Below are positions 1 through 12,488 of a stretch of DNA of 64,000 nt, one piece after another. The position numbers and the translations under genes were made by a program. The notes beneath the pieces were generated by a model. The model was given only the letters and a program-made list of their open reading frames with translations, did no database searches and was not told where the DNA came from. The stretch's first letter is position 1; the number at the start of each line of letters is the position of its first letter. The stretch lies in assembly GCA_034440575.1 (NCBI GenBank), contig JAOTOL010001325.1, forward strand, positions 417,001 to 481,000, read 5' to 3'. The stretch is from Imbricaverruca yamaguchii. Lineage: Eukaryota > Arthropoda > Thecostraca > Neoverrucidae.

Positions 1-20
1 TGGTGAGACGCTTCAAGGCC

Positions 21-118
21 CAGCTTCTGTGGTACAATTCCGCAGGACTCCGCTTTTGTGATAGGATGCCACAGGGCCCCTCTTCTGTTGTATGATCCCA
101 CAGGGCCCCGCTTCTGTG
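21..118. repeat. 30-bp minisatellite, about 3.3 units
   Basis: Successive units have the form GCTTYTGTGRTA...CCACAGGGCCCC, recurring about every 30 bp with several substitutions between units. The array starts close to the window edge and may extend upstream. Confidence 0.7.
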
Positions 119-354
119 AACCGCCCAGAGAGAACGGCGGCCGGAAGTGTTTGGCACATGTGCATATTTTGGCCACGTTCGAAGGGCAGACTTCGAGCGG
201 CGTCACCACCCCTCCCAAACGTGGCATCTGCATATTTCGGGAGACGCGCGGTAGTAGCAAATCAGTGGAGGGGGGGGGGGGCGGCTAATACTGCACACTG
301 AGGAGACCTACGCGCAGACCAAGGCCTTCCACGAGACGGCCGATGGGGTTAAAC

Positions 355-650
355 ACAAGAGACAGACACAGAGGCTGAGGGTGGGGAGACACACTCGGAG
401 ACTGAAAGTGAGGTGACCCAAGCGGTGACTGAAATCTCAGGAGCCAGACACAGAGACTGGAACCGAGGAGACAGACACAGAGACTGAATTCAAGGAGACA
501 TACATGGAGACTGAAGCACTAAAGACTCTCACGGAGACTGAAACACCGGAGACAGACACGGAGACTGAAGCTGAGGTGACAGGCACGGAGACTGGAAATG
601 AAGGGACAGACAGGGAGATCAAAGCTCAGGAGACGAACACGGGGGACACT
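355..650. repeat. Degenerate GAGACTGAA-type minisatellite
   Basis: The phrase GAGACAGACACAGAGACTGAA and its variants recur irregularly (spacing about 18-36 bp). The open frames on both strands here, rich in Thr/Glu or Ser/Val, are simply translations of the repeat and are not called as genes. Confidence 0.7.
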
Positions 651-1002
651 CAAGCGACAGGCGAAGCTTCCTCACTCGGTCCGCTTTCGAGATTACACAC
701 ACAAGAGGAAACAAGATAAATGTTCTGGACGGAAAGCTTCACAATGTTTGTGGAATTGACAACCGAGGCACAGTTTTGTGTTTGTGAGAAGCAAATATCT
801 TAAATTCGCTCGAGCTCGCATAAAAATTTGCCTATCCTATATTTGTTTTGTATCTGCAAATGGAAAGAAGCTCAATATAAACCTATTGCATATGTGTTGA
901 TATGCTTTGAAAAAGCTATCCAAAGAGTCTTGCCGATCTGACTATCCAAAGAGGCCAGGCACTGCGGTGGCCTGCATGGCACCTGAACGCAATGGGAATT
1001 CC

Positions 1003-1140
1003 CATAACAAGAAGCACAAGGGGTGAAAATCACAATCACCAAGAGTCAGAATCGCCATCACAAGTGACCAGGATCACTATCACAAGGCGTCAAGGTGACT
1101 ATTACAAGGGGCCAGGATCATCACCATAAAGGGTCAGCTT
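1003..1140. repeat. Weak degenerate repeat rich in ATCACAAG and GTCA
   Basis: Phrases such as ATCACAAGTGACCAGGATCA, TATCACAAGGCGTCAAGGTG and ATTACAAGGGGCCAGGATCA recur about every 30 bp. Divergence is high, so this may be an eroded minisatellite. The rest of 651-1348 shows nothing I can name. Confidence 0.35.
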
Positions 1141-1352
1141 TACAATCGGGATACACTAGAATCTCTACATAGGCCTGTTGGGACGTCTTTCAGGTCTTTG
1201 CAACCCTATTACTGCCGGAGACAATTTGTATTCGCATGATTTTTCCGTGATACAAACCTAGCATACCTCCCGAAACTTGAATAACGAATCATCTCTATCC
1301 TCAATGTTTTACCTATGAACCTGGGTCACCGAGTTAAGAGAGATCAAATTAA

Positions 1353-1956
1353 CCCGTCCAGTCTCGGGGGGAGGGGCTTCAACCGCCCCCCTCAGGTTTT
1401 TCGCAGATAGCGGACGAACGGCGCGCGGCAGCGCACCCAAATTTGGCATACTTTTTCCCACATCAATATGACATGCTGATTCAAAATTGTTAAGTCAGGT
1501 CATCTGGGGTCAACGAGTTAGTCAAGGTCAAGTGGGGTCACCTCCAAAAAAGTTCAACCACTTTAACGAATACAGATATTTTAATGAAACTTTCAGCGTT
1601 TGCTTATCATTACGGATGCAACAAAACGTACGAGTTGATATTTTCCGTTTTTGACTACATACAAATTTTGCGTATTTCCCAAATTGCAGTTCAAATACTG
1701 GCTAAAGTGAGCATTTTTATTAGGGCAAGTTGACCTCCAACAACGTTTATCGGTCTGCTCTACCCATTGGAAAAGAAAATTAAAGAAAACTTGAAAATTC
1801 AAAAATAAAAAAAAAAAAAATTATGGCCACAAAAAAATTGTAGCCTGGTCGATTTCGCTGTCCTTTTCCCATTCCAAATAAATATTGTTTTACATATAAC
1901 TCCCCCCCCCCTCCCCGAGACCAAGTGTGAGGATTTGAGCGGAAAGACGGCGCGGG
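1353..1956 (+). mobile_element. TA2 copy A: non-autonomous TTAA-flanked DNA transposon, internally shortened
   Basis: The element is flanked by TTAA at 1349-1352 and 1957-1960. It begins CCCGTCCAGTCTCGG and ends GACGGCGCGGG, so the outermost bases read TTAA-CCC...GGG-TTAA, the classic layout of piggyBac-type elements. It is 604 bp against 839 bp in copy C; the deficit is an internal deletion near 1897-1905, where the body jumps straight to the C-rich tail. It encodes no transposase. AGGTCA-type half-sites lie at 1497-1512 and 1525-1540. The piggyBac assignment rests only on target site and terminal bases; the family is defined by comparison with copies B, C and D in this window. Confidence 0.75.
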
Positions 1957-1960
1957 TTAA

Positions 1961-2690
1961 CCCGCTCTTTGGTCAGATCCTCACACCCCGTCTCGGGGGG
2001 GGGGGATAGTAATCCCCCTCTGAAATCCTAACTAAGCGTCGCATGATAATGAAAGACGTCTCATCAGAAAGCGCTCGACGAGTAGGGTCCGGATCCAACC
2101 CTCCAAATGATTTTTCCCCAAAAGTGACGTCACCAGCGAGCTAGATTTTCACGACTTTTCACAACTCACATTATGTTTTTGGGTCTGGGAGTTCATTTTT
2201 GGGGATACATGAGAACAAAAACATTGTTTCCAATGAGAAAAAGTCAGTGGAATCGACCAGGGCCATAAATTCCCCCCCCCCAATTTTTTTTTAATTTAAA
2301 AATTTTGAGTTTTCAAATTTTCTTACATTTTCCATTTCCAATGAGTAGAGCAGACCGAGAAACGTTGCTGGAAGTCAACTTGCCCTAATACAAAATTTAT
2401 TTGAACTGCAATTGGCAAATTGCAAAATTTATACGTAGTCAAAAACTAAAAAAAGAAGCATTCCACTCGTACGTTTCGATGCATGAAGATAAGCAAACGC
2501 TGAAAGTTTCATTAAAATATCTGTATCCGTTAAACCGTGACGACTGGTTGAACGTTTTTGGAGGTGACCTCACTTGACCTTGACTAATTCGTTGACCCTA
2601 GATGACATGACTTCACAACTTTGAGTCAGCATGCCAAATTGACGTGGGAAAAGGTATGCCAAGTTTGGGCGCGCTGCCCGGCGCCGCCCG
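1961..2690 (-). mobile_element. TA2 copy B: inverted copy, tail-to-tail with copy A, head end missing
   Basis: Directly after the TTAA at 1957-1960 the family tail appears in reverse complement (CCCGCTCTTTGGTCAGATCC, then the C/G-rich segment). The body can be followed to about 2690, where the sub-terminal segment resembling GGCATACCTTTTCCCAC is recognisable in reverse. The last ~50 bp and the outer TTAA are not found, so the head is truncated. One TTAA serves both copies A and B. The interior includes TGACCT half-sites at 2565-2570 and 2575-2580. No protein is encoded. Confidence 0.7.
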
Positions 2691-3174
2691 TCCTCCACCC
2701 GCCAACAACACGAGGGAGCGGCTGAAGACCTTATTTTGTTTCGAAACCTTATTTTGGCGTAACAGGCTACCAGGCAAGATCAAGATAAAATTTAAGTACT
2801 CTTTCCATCCTGAACATTTGCAGACTAGCAAGTATAGCCAGAAAACTGGGCTTTGTTGCTAGAGTGCATTCACTTCTTAAGCATGCAAAGGTTCTGGTCC
2901 CTATCAATTCAGGTCACGTTGGCAAATCGGGTCACGGCGGCATCACCCACAATGTGCACCTGTGCCCTTCACCGCAGACATGACGAATTGTCGAAATTCC
3001 ATTGATCATCATGTTTGGGCAGTTGGATACTGTCACATACTCGGACTGTTCCCAAGCTGCTCCTCTGCTAGCCGACAATTACATTTTTGGTCGTTTTCAA
3101 CGTTGTATTCGAATTAAGCGCCCTTGCCCAATCCAAGGCACTCAGTCACCGGTGCCAATACTCGTACCAAGTTT
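2691..3174. other. No identifiable feature
   Basis: Unique-looking sequence between TA2 copy B and the next minisatellite. Only short open frames are present and none resembles a known protein. Confidence 0.5.
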
Positions 3175-4027
3175 TCGGCGTTCAGTTCCCGGTGTTCAGC
3201 CTCCTGTCCTCAGTCCCGATACCCAGTATTCGATACCCAGTCCCTGGTGTCCAGCCTCCGGTCCCCAGTCCCCGATACCCAGTCCCCGGTGTCCAGCCTC
3301 CGGTCCCAGTCCCCGATACCCAGTCCCCGGTGCCCAGTCCCCGATACCCAGTCCCTGGTGTCCAGCCTTCGGTCCCAGACCCCGATAACCAGTTCCCGGT
3401 GTCCAACCTCCGTCCCAGTCCCCGATACCCAGTCCCCGATACCCAGTCCCCGGTGCCCAGGCCCCGATACCCAGTCCCTGGTGTCCAGCCTTCGGTCCCA
3501 GTCCCCGATACCCAGTCCCCGGTGTCCAGCCTCCGGTGCCCAGTCCCCGATACCCAGTCCCCGGTGTCCAGCCTCCGGTCCCAGTCCCCGATACCCAGTC
3601 CCCGGTGTCCAGCCTCCGGTGCCCAGTCCCCGATACCCAGTCCCCGGTGTCCAGCCTCCGGTCCCAGTCCCCGATACACAGTCTCCAGTGTCCAGCCTCC
3701 GGTGCCCAGTCTCCGATACCCAGTCTCCAGTGTCCAGCCTCCGGTGCCCAGTCCCCGATACCCAGTCCCCGATGTCCAGCCTCCGATACCCAGTCCCCGG
3801 TGTCCAGCCTCCGGTGCCCAGTCCCCGGTGCCCAGACATCGGCGCCCAGCTTCCGATGCTCAGTGCCCGGTGGCCTGTCCCCGGTGCCCGGACCCCGGTG
3901 CTCAGCTTCTGATGCTCAGTGCCCGGTGCCCTGTCCCCGATGCTCAGTCCACGGTGTCCAGTCCCGGTGCCCAGACCACAGTGCCCAGCCTCCGGTGCCC
4001 AGACCACAGTGCCCAGCCTCCGGTGCT
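3175..4027. repeat. CCGGT/CCGAT-rich minisatellite (~40-bp composite unit)
   Basis: Blocks of the type CCCGATACCCAGTCCC and CGGTGTCCAGCCTCCGGT alternate, giving a composite unit of about 40 bp with shorter 13-16 bp sub-periods. The 3' third (3820-4027) is more degenerate, with GTGCCCAG and GATGCTCAG variants. The array is open in several frames on both strands, with Pro/Ser-rich translations that share no domain with any family I recognise. I treat them as repeat translations. Confidence 0.85.
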
Positions 4028-4975
4028 GTGATCCGGCCGACTCAGCTACGACACGCTTCCCCGCCTTTGGCCAGTTTTTGTGCACCGGCCATGCGGACAA
4101 GGCCAGCGCGCAGGTGAGATCACACCCGGGAGACAGATCAGTCTGAGTGGCGGTCACCGTAGTATGCGAGCTGAGTGGGTGCAAGGGTAGGGGATTCTGG
4201 TGACCTCTTGGAGCGGCCATACGTTCACTGGATGTGACCGTGATGCTGGTCGGCCATCCGTGCCCTAGGTTTGGGGTACGGACAGAACCTTGACAGAGTT
4301 CCACCGTCGGAGCTAACAGTTCCCAAATTCGGAGCATTATGCATGTGCTCTCCTGACATTAACGTGTCATCGTCATTCGGGTGATTATGCTGTGCCACAT
4401 TATTCCTTGCTTAGAAGCCGTAAATGTGAAAAAAGAAACATATCGTGGTGTAATCCCAAACTTAACCTTCTACTTACAACCTAACCTTATCTAATCTGCT
4501 CTTATGATATTTACTGGCGCTTGCAAGTGGTTCGAGAAATACTCTCATCCAGATCAAATGTCCCGACAGTTTTTCACTAGCATCATGCTACCAGCAAAAG
4601 AAGAAAAGAACACCATGCTTTTCGAAGTTTTCTCAATAGCGGAGTAAAGTTGAAAGGGAAATCATGTTGACTTATAACGAGAGCAGGAACAGCTGACAAT
4701 TTTGCGCGACTCACTTGTCTAGTTGCGACTATTCACCGTATCAGCCCATGTTTCGGTATGGAGCAGGCTGTTGAGAAAGCGCTTCCGTTAGATCGCCGTG
4801 CAGTTGAAACTGAGCATATACTGCAGAATCCCACTCATGCCGAGACTGTGGATGTGATCTCATTTCAGTCCTGTTGAGATTGTGTTGTGTCTCGTGATAT
4901 CTCAATTCTGCTGATAGCTTGGACTGCGTGCCGCGATATTTCAGTGTTATTGAGATCGTGGACGGTGCCAAGTGA
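4028..4975. other. No identifiable feature
   Basis: Unique sequence without a supported gene, RNA or element. Only frames shorter than 80 codons are present. Confidence 0.5.
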
Positions 4976-4986
4976 GGTTATAGACG

Positions 4987-5023
4987 GTGCCAGTGCCAGT
5001 GTCAGTGCCAGTGCCAGTGCCAG
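4987..5023. repeat. 6-bp short tandem repeat (GTGCCA)n
   Basis: About six GTGCCA or GTGTCA units in a row, bracketed by two GACGGTGCC phrases. Confidence 0.7.
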
Positions 5024-5028
5024 ACGGT

Positions 5029-5929
5029 GCCGCGGACGTTGTGTCGCTTCAGTCTTGTAATTACTGTGTAAGTTGTCTCGTATGACTTCAATGTTATTGG
5101 AACTCCGAACCGTGCTTCACGATACTTCAAGCCTACTTTGAGGTGGTACGCGCGTCGAATGATTTAGTCTTCGTTTCTGCCCTGATAATACCGGCGCTAT
5201 CCGCTCGGTCGCGCGCCACACAACACACAGCAGGTGTAGGGCCGCTGTCGCACCAGTGTAGATTACCGGTGATGATATCACGGGCTACCACAACCTGCGA
5301 CACTGTATGGTGTCTGTGGGGACAGATGGGGAGACGAAGATGGGTCAGGACCAGTTGGGGACCATCGTCGAGGCGGTGGTGGTGCGTCTCGGCGCAGCCT
5401 TCGCGCAGCCTAACGTCACACCTGACGCCGTTTCGGTCGGCACCCAGCCGCCTGCTTCATTCGGCGCGTCGCTGTCGTCATCCCTGACTGGACTGGGCGC
5501 CTGAGGTACCGAGCGGGGTGTGGCATGGACCGGTTGAGGGCACCGCCCCTGATCGGAAGAGGGCGATGTCCTTGGTCGGACCCAGCGGGCCCTCTGGCTG
5601 TCCGAGCTCCGCGGCAGTCTATCAGTCATCGTCATCCCCACAGTCATCAGCCATCCCCATAGTCATCGTCCCTGGAGACGAAAAAGAGGGAACTTGTCGA
5701 GGAAACGTGTCGAGAAAGAGGGAACTTGGCTAGCGGACTTGTCATCATCGGTGCGGGGGCGGCCTGTCGGCGGCTGAGGCCGCCTGACACTGGCGAAGAG
5801 TCCGCGTCTTCTTGGTGGTCGCCCATCATGGCTGAAGAGTCGCCATCGCCAACGCCAGCGCCAGCGGTATGAAACGTCTTGAAATCAAAATCGACTTCGC
5901 TGCACTGCGGCCGTCTCGGAGGAGACCAG
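5029..5929. other. GC-rich segment, no supported gene
   Basis: From about 5140 the sequence turns GC-rich. A 65-codon frame at 5307-5504 (+) has a fairly even amino-acid composition, but it has no recognisable motif and no convincing splice context. Short internal duplications occur at 5620-5665 (CAGTCATCGTCATCCCCA type) and 5680-5735 (AAAGAGGGAACTTG twice). I cannot claim an exon here. Confidence 0.4.
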
Positions 5930-6245
5930 GTGGTGTCTCGCCCCGGCTATATTGCAGCCGTCTCGGGGGAAGCTCGGCAGGCACGGCTCGATCCCGGCTA
6001 TATTCCAGCCATCTCGGGGAGGCCGGTGGTGTCGGCTCACTCCCGGCTATATTGCAGCCGTCTCGGGGAGGCCGGTGGTGTTGGCTCACTCCCGGCTATA
6101 TTGCAGCCGTCTCGGGGAGGCCGGTGGTGTCAGCTCACTCCCGGCTATATTGCAGCCGTCTCGGGGAGGCCGGTGGTGTCAGCTCACTCTCGGCTATATT
6201 GCAGCCGTCTCGGGGGAAGCTCGGCCGGCTCGGCTCGCTCCCGGC
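5930..6245. repeat. 49-bp minisatellite, about 6 units
   Basis: The phrase CCCGGCTATATTGCAGCCGT recurs at about 5942, 5993, 6042, 6091, 6140 and 6189. The central copies are spaced exactly 49 bp apart and almost identical (they continue CTCGGGGAGGCCGGTGGTGT). The outer units diverge. Three overlapping frames are open through it, as expected for a repeat lacking stops. Confidence 0.9.
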
Positions 6246-7166
<921 letters not shown>

Positions 7167-7402
7167 TGCATTAACCCGAGCGCCTTCCGGCGGTCGTGTT
7201 AATTCAACAACAGCTGAGTAGGTGATGCGGGCTAATTATGCTGCTCATTTATGTTGGATTAAGGTGCCATTGACATATAATGTACATGTACGTAGGTATA
7301 ATATCGCTAGTTCTCCTAGTTTAATTTCGCAAGAAGATATTTCACCATATCTTGATATGGTTTGCGAATATTCACATTGTGCTTGCAAAGTGACATGATG
7401 AT

Positions 7403-7493
7403 GTAATATTGGCTATACATTTGAAGGCCGTTGCTAAATGTTAATGGTGATTAAATATTGGCTATACATTTGAAGGCCGTTGCCAAACGTTAA
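7403..7493. repeat. 49-bp tandem duplication
   Basis: GGCTATACATTTGAAGGCCG occurs at 7411 and again at 7460, followed each time by TTGCYAAAYGTTAA. It is a simple two-copy tandem duplication. Confidence 0.8.
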
Positions 7494-7598
7494 CCCACCG
7501 AACTCCCCGTGTCACTCAGATTTACAAAATATGCATGGTCCAATTGCTAAATATAGTTGGAATTACCATAAATAATTGCATGTGTGCAACACGTTTAA

Positions 7599-8574
7599 CA
7601 CGCGCCATGGAGGGCCTCTAAAAATAACGCGCACTGGAGGGGGGGGGGGCACATTCCGCCCCCCTAAGATCTCAGCTTATGTGAAAGCTAGAGCAACGAA
7701 ATTCACAGGGTGGATGAGCACGATAGCGAACTCTATTGTGTGCAAAGTTCATGGCCTTAGATCAATATCTTCAAGGTCAAATGAGGTCAAAATAGCAAAG
7801 TTTTCTGGTTTTGCGTGGCTCGGCTTGTCATTGTTATGGATCGCCGTGGTTGTATATAAATGCTCCGAAATTGGCATTAATGATGTTTTGTACATTACTA
7901 ATGATGCAATACAGATGTCAGATCCGCCATTTGACCTCAGGTCACCTATATAGGAGCACTTTATTAGGTCATTACCTGCTCCAGTTGCCGGAACCGGGCT
8001 CCCATCCCGACTGCTCCGTTGGGCGGCTCGGCACAATCAGCTTCCCAAACAAAGGATTGAAATACATGAATAAAGTATTGAAACGCTTAGGCACACAATG
8101 ACAAACGGTATATTTCGGGATGTATAGAGAGTAGCATGTAAAGTGACATCAATCGCATGACAGTCATTTGCATTTATGACACATTCCAGTTGACCAAGTT
8201 TCGTTCCATTGGCCTATCATGAACTTGACCTGACTTGACCTCGGCGACCTAACATGACTTTGAAATTATATAGCATAACAATATGCATCACACAAGTCGC
8301 TAATGTTGTCAAGAACACTTCCCTATTGCCAATATATGGGAAGCGCATTAGCGCCGATTTTTGTCGTCTGGCGCTGCGAATTGTTTTTACTTTAACGGCC
8401 CCTAACTTGAAAACTTCTCGGCCGATTTTCATTTTTCTTGCTTTAAACGATGTGCCGGTGATTTCTAAACAGGTACGCGAAAAATGTGGTGTATATCGGC
8501 CCGTACAATATGGAGTTATGTACGAAAAATCAGAAGGATTGGCGGATTTCCCCATACCCCCTCTAGGGCGTGTT
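7599..8574 (+). mobile_element. TA1 copy 1a: full-length non-autonomous TTAA-flanked transposon
   Basis: Flanked by TTAA at 7595-7598 and 8575-8578; 976 bp. The head is CACGCGCCATGGAGGG and the tail, in reverse complement, starts AACACGCCCTAGAGGG. The terminal motif reappears sub-terminally at 7627-7641 (AACGCGCACTGGAGG), which may be a second transposase-binding site. The interior has AGGTCA direct repeats at 7774-7789, an everted TGACCT-C-AGGTCA at 7932-7944 and TGACCT repeats at 8226-8241. Frames of 95-125 codons inside do not look like transposase. Family membership is shown by copies at 23675, 26016 and 62861. Confidence 0.8.
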
Positions 8575-8578
8575 TTAA

Positions 8579-8936
8579 CCTGTTATGAACTTGACCTGAC
8601 TTGACCTCGGTGACTTGACATGACTCTGAAAGAATGTAGCATGACAATGTACATCAAACAAGTCGCTAGTTTTGCCAAGAACACTTCCTTTTTGATAATT
8701 TACGGGAAGCGTATCAGCGCCGATATTTGTGATCTGGCGCTGACAAACGTTTTTGACTTTGGCGACCCCTAACTCGAACATTTTCGGTATATTTTCATTT
8801 TTCTTACTTCAAACAACGCGCTGGTCATTTATTGGCAGGTACACAAACAATGGCGTATATCGGCCGGTAAAATGTGAAGTTCTTTACGAAAAATCGGAAT
8901 GGTGGGCGGATTTCGCCCCCCCCTGCAGTGCGCGTG
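8579..8936 (+). mobile_element. TA1 copy 1b: second tail joined head-to-tail to copy 1a
   Basis: This 358-bp stretch is a diverged duplicate of the last ~360 bp of copy 1a (both start near TATGAACTTGACCTGACTTG). It ends with a TTAA-flanked TA1 tail (TTAA 8937-8940). The TTAA at 8575-8578 separates it from copy 1a, so the composite shows three TTAA sites. The divergence between the tails argues against a very recent duplication. Confidence 0.75.
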
Positions 8937-8940
8937 TTAA

Positions 8941-10430
8941 TATTCCATTATCATAGTGCGGTAGTGCTGTCCATTATCCAAGACCACATGGATCATAAAA
9001 GTGATCCAACTCATCTTCATTAAATGATGGTCCTCTTCTCGAACTCTGCACTCATTTAGATTAATGAAAATAGCCGCAGTTCACGATTAGTCTTCAACTT
9101 CTCTGCAAGCCGTGCCATCCAAGTTCGAAGCGGGAGGAGCGATGTCTTCGCCGAAGGCGGAAGAACATGTCAAATATCTCCTCGCTGGTTAAGTATCGGT
9201 GTCAGCAGATGCGCATTTCCTCCATCTCGATATGTCTACAATGTTGTTAAAATGTACAGGGGCGCAACCGGTGTACTCCTAAGTGGGGCCCGACCAAATT
9301 GGTCTTCTTCAGGAAGGGTAAGAGATCCAGCAACGTGTTACCTGAAGTTTCTCAGAAATGATAAGACTGCCGTTCACGCAAGTTGCTTAGTTACCAACGT
9401 TTTCCATCTCTGATAGCTTGCACATATATATGAACACATTAACCCACATGTCATACCATAGCCGAGCTGAGACGCTGCTTTGATTCATAAGATCGTGCAC
9501 CAGGCTATTGAGTCCACATATCTTGGAAAGCACTTGTTCAACCGCGGACTCATTTCCGGGTGCACTGCATGAACAGACAGGCCACAAATAAAAAAATACA
9601 ACAGTGGTTCACCAATGCGCTATCTTGTTCGAATCATGCTAACAATTCAGTGAGCTGTTGAATTGAATGACTTCTAAAAGAGGGAAGTTCCTCCAACTTG
9701 TTCTTGCTTACACTTGTAATTGTAATTCGGTTGGAAAGCAAAACAATTTATTCGAATAGAAACACCACTAATAATCATTGAAATGTGACGGGCCCATCTC
9801 CCAGCAACGAAGAAGCTCGACACAGCAGCCACAGCGGAGCTAAATGCTTTTTTTTGGTGAAATCGGGCTTTCACAGATGATGTTCCTTGCATAATTAGAC
9901 GTGGCGTCCACAAACATCCTCGATGAGTTTGGAAAATGTGCCATGTGAGGTGTGAACTTGACACACATTAACGTCAAGGAGATTACAATTTTCCGCTGCT
10001 CAGAACTCATTTCAGCCGCTACTTCGGCTGCAATGGCGGGACGTTACCGCCACAAGGGCTATGTCAGTCAAAAATAGGCTGTTCTGTTGGCTTAGCAATA
10101 GCTCAAGGGACATCTGTGCGCGACCAATTGTCAGTGCACATTGTATCTTCTTTTTTACCAACCACCGTAGCGAAAGGATGTGGATAGGGAGCATTTCGCT
10201 TTGACTGGCCTGTACCCATACACTTTCCACTCAATACAACGTCATAAACCGCTCCACAATTTATGAAGCGATGTTATTCATACTTCATTCCGGCATATTT
10301 GCCTCAAATCTAATCGCTCTTCGCAACACGTCACTTTAGCGGCGCCAACATGGAGTTACTGGTTGAGCATTTACATCACATTGGCTGCCTGTCCTCAGTG
10401 ATGCTTCCGTTTTCTTCGTATCTCCTGGCC
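8941..10430. other. No identifiable feature
   Basis: About 1.5 kb of unique, moderately AT-rich sequence. Only short frames occur and none is recognisable. Confidence 0.5.
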
Positions 10431-12366
10431 GCTCAACACCGGTACATGGCAGGGGGTCGACACCGGTACATGCCAGCGGGTCGACACGGGTACACGGCAG
10501 CGGGTCGGCACCGGTACATGCCAGCGGGTCGACACCGGTACATGGCAGCGGGTCGGCACGGGTACATGGTAGCGACTCGACACGGGTACATGGCAGCGGG
10601 TCGACACCGGTACATGCCAGCGGGTCGACACGGATACACGGCAGCGGGTCGGCACCGGTACATGCCAGCGGGTCGACACGGGTACATGCCAGCGGATCGA
10701 CACCGGTACATGGTAGTGGCTCGACACCGGCACATGGCAGCGGGTCGACACCGGTACACGGCAGCGGGTCGACACCGGTACATGCAGCGGGTCGGCAGCG
10801 GGTCGACACACACGGGTACATGCCAGCGGGTCGACACCGGTACATGCCAGCGGGTCGACACGGGTACATGGCAGCGGGTCGACACCGGTACACGGCAGGG
10901 GTCGACACCGGGCAGCGGGTCGACACCGGTACATGCCAGCGGGTCGGCACGGAACGCGGGTCGACACCGGTACATGGCAGCGGGTCGACACCGGTACATG
11001 GCAGCGGGTCGGCACGGGTACATGGTAGCGGGTCGACACCGGTACATGGCAGCGGGTCGACACGGGTACATGGCAGCGGGTCGGCACCGGTACATGGCAG
11101 CGGGTCGACACCGGTACATGGCAGCGGGTCGGCACGGGTACATGGTAGCGACTCGACACGGGTACATGGCAGCGGGTCGACACGGGTACATGGCAGCGGG
11201 TCGACACGGGTACATGGCAGCGGGTCGACACCGGTACATGCCAGCGGGTCGACACGGGTACACGGCAGCGGGTCGACACCGGTACATGCCAGCGGGTCGA
11301 CACCGGTACATGGCAGCGGGTCGACACGGGTACATGGCAGCGGGTCGGCACCGGTACATGGTAGCGACTCGACACGGGTACATGGCAGCGGGTCGGCACC
11401 GGTACACGGCAGCGGGTCGACACCGGTACATGCCAGCGGGTCGACACGGGTACATGGCAGCGGGTCGACACCGGTACATGCCAGCGGGTCGACACCGGTA
11501 CATGCCAGCGGGTCGACACGGGTACATGGCAGCGGGTCGACACCGGTACATGCCAGCGGGTCGACACCGGTACATGCCAGCGGGTCGACACGGGTACATG
11601 GCAGCGGGTCGACACCGGTACATGGCAGCGGGTCGACACGGGTACATGGCAGCGGGTCGACACGGGTACACGGCAGCGGGTCGACACCGGTACATGGCAG
11701 CGGGTCGACACGGGTACATGGCAGCGGGTCGACACGGGTACACAGCGGGTCGACGGTACACGGCAGCGGGTCGACACCGGTACATGCCAGCGGGTCGACA
11801 CCGATACATGGCAGCGGGTCGACACGGGTACATGGCAGCGGGTCGACACCGGTACATGGTAGCGGCTCGACACGGGTGCATGGCAGCGTGTCGGCACCGG
11901 TACATGGCAGCGGGTCGACACCAGTACATGGCAGCGGGTCGGCACCGGTACATGGCAGCGGCTCGACACGGGTACATGGCAGCGGGTCGACACCGGTACA
12001 TGGCAGCGGGTCGACACCGGTACATGCCAGCGGGTCGACACCGATACATGGCAGCGGGTCGACACGGGTACATGGCAGCGGGTCGACACCGGTACATGGT
12101 AGCGGCTCGACACGGGTGCATGGCAGCGTGTCGGCACCGGTACATGGCAGCGGGTCGACACCGGTACATGGCAGCGGGTCGGCACGGGTACATGGTAGCG
12201 ACTCGACACGGGTACATGGCAGCGGGTCGGCACCGGTGCATGGCAGCGGGTCGGCACCGGTACATGGCAGCGGGTCGACACCGATACATGGCAGCGGGTC
12301 GACACCGGTACATGGCAGCGGGTCGACACGGGTACATGGCAGCGGCTTAACTCCGGCACACGGCAG
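10431..12366. repeat. 24-bp minisatellite, about 80 units, with higher-order structure
   Basis: The unit is GGGTCGACACSGGTACATGSCAGC-like (24 bp), varying mainly between CACCGG and CACGGG, ATGGCAG and ATGCCAG, and CGACAC and CGGCAC. Partial units disturb the array around 10780-10970. The blocks at 11762-11944 and 12002-12184 differ by a single base, giving a 240-bp (10-unit) higher-order period. Because 24 is a multiple of 3, open frames of 530-700 codons run through the array on both strands. Their translations are pure octapeptide repeats without signal peptide or domain, so I do not call them genes. Confidence 0.95.
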
Positions 12367-12488
12367 TGGCGAATGGGTGCTGCTTCCTGGAACCGGAGGA
12401 TATGGATGGCACACAAATTGGTAAGCTTGCTCGACTCATAGCTGGTGCAGAATAGACGACGGTATCTTGAAGGAAGAAAGGTGCGTTT

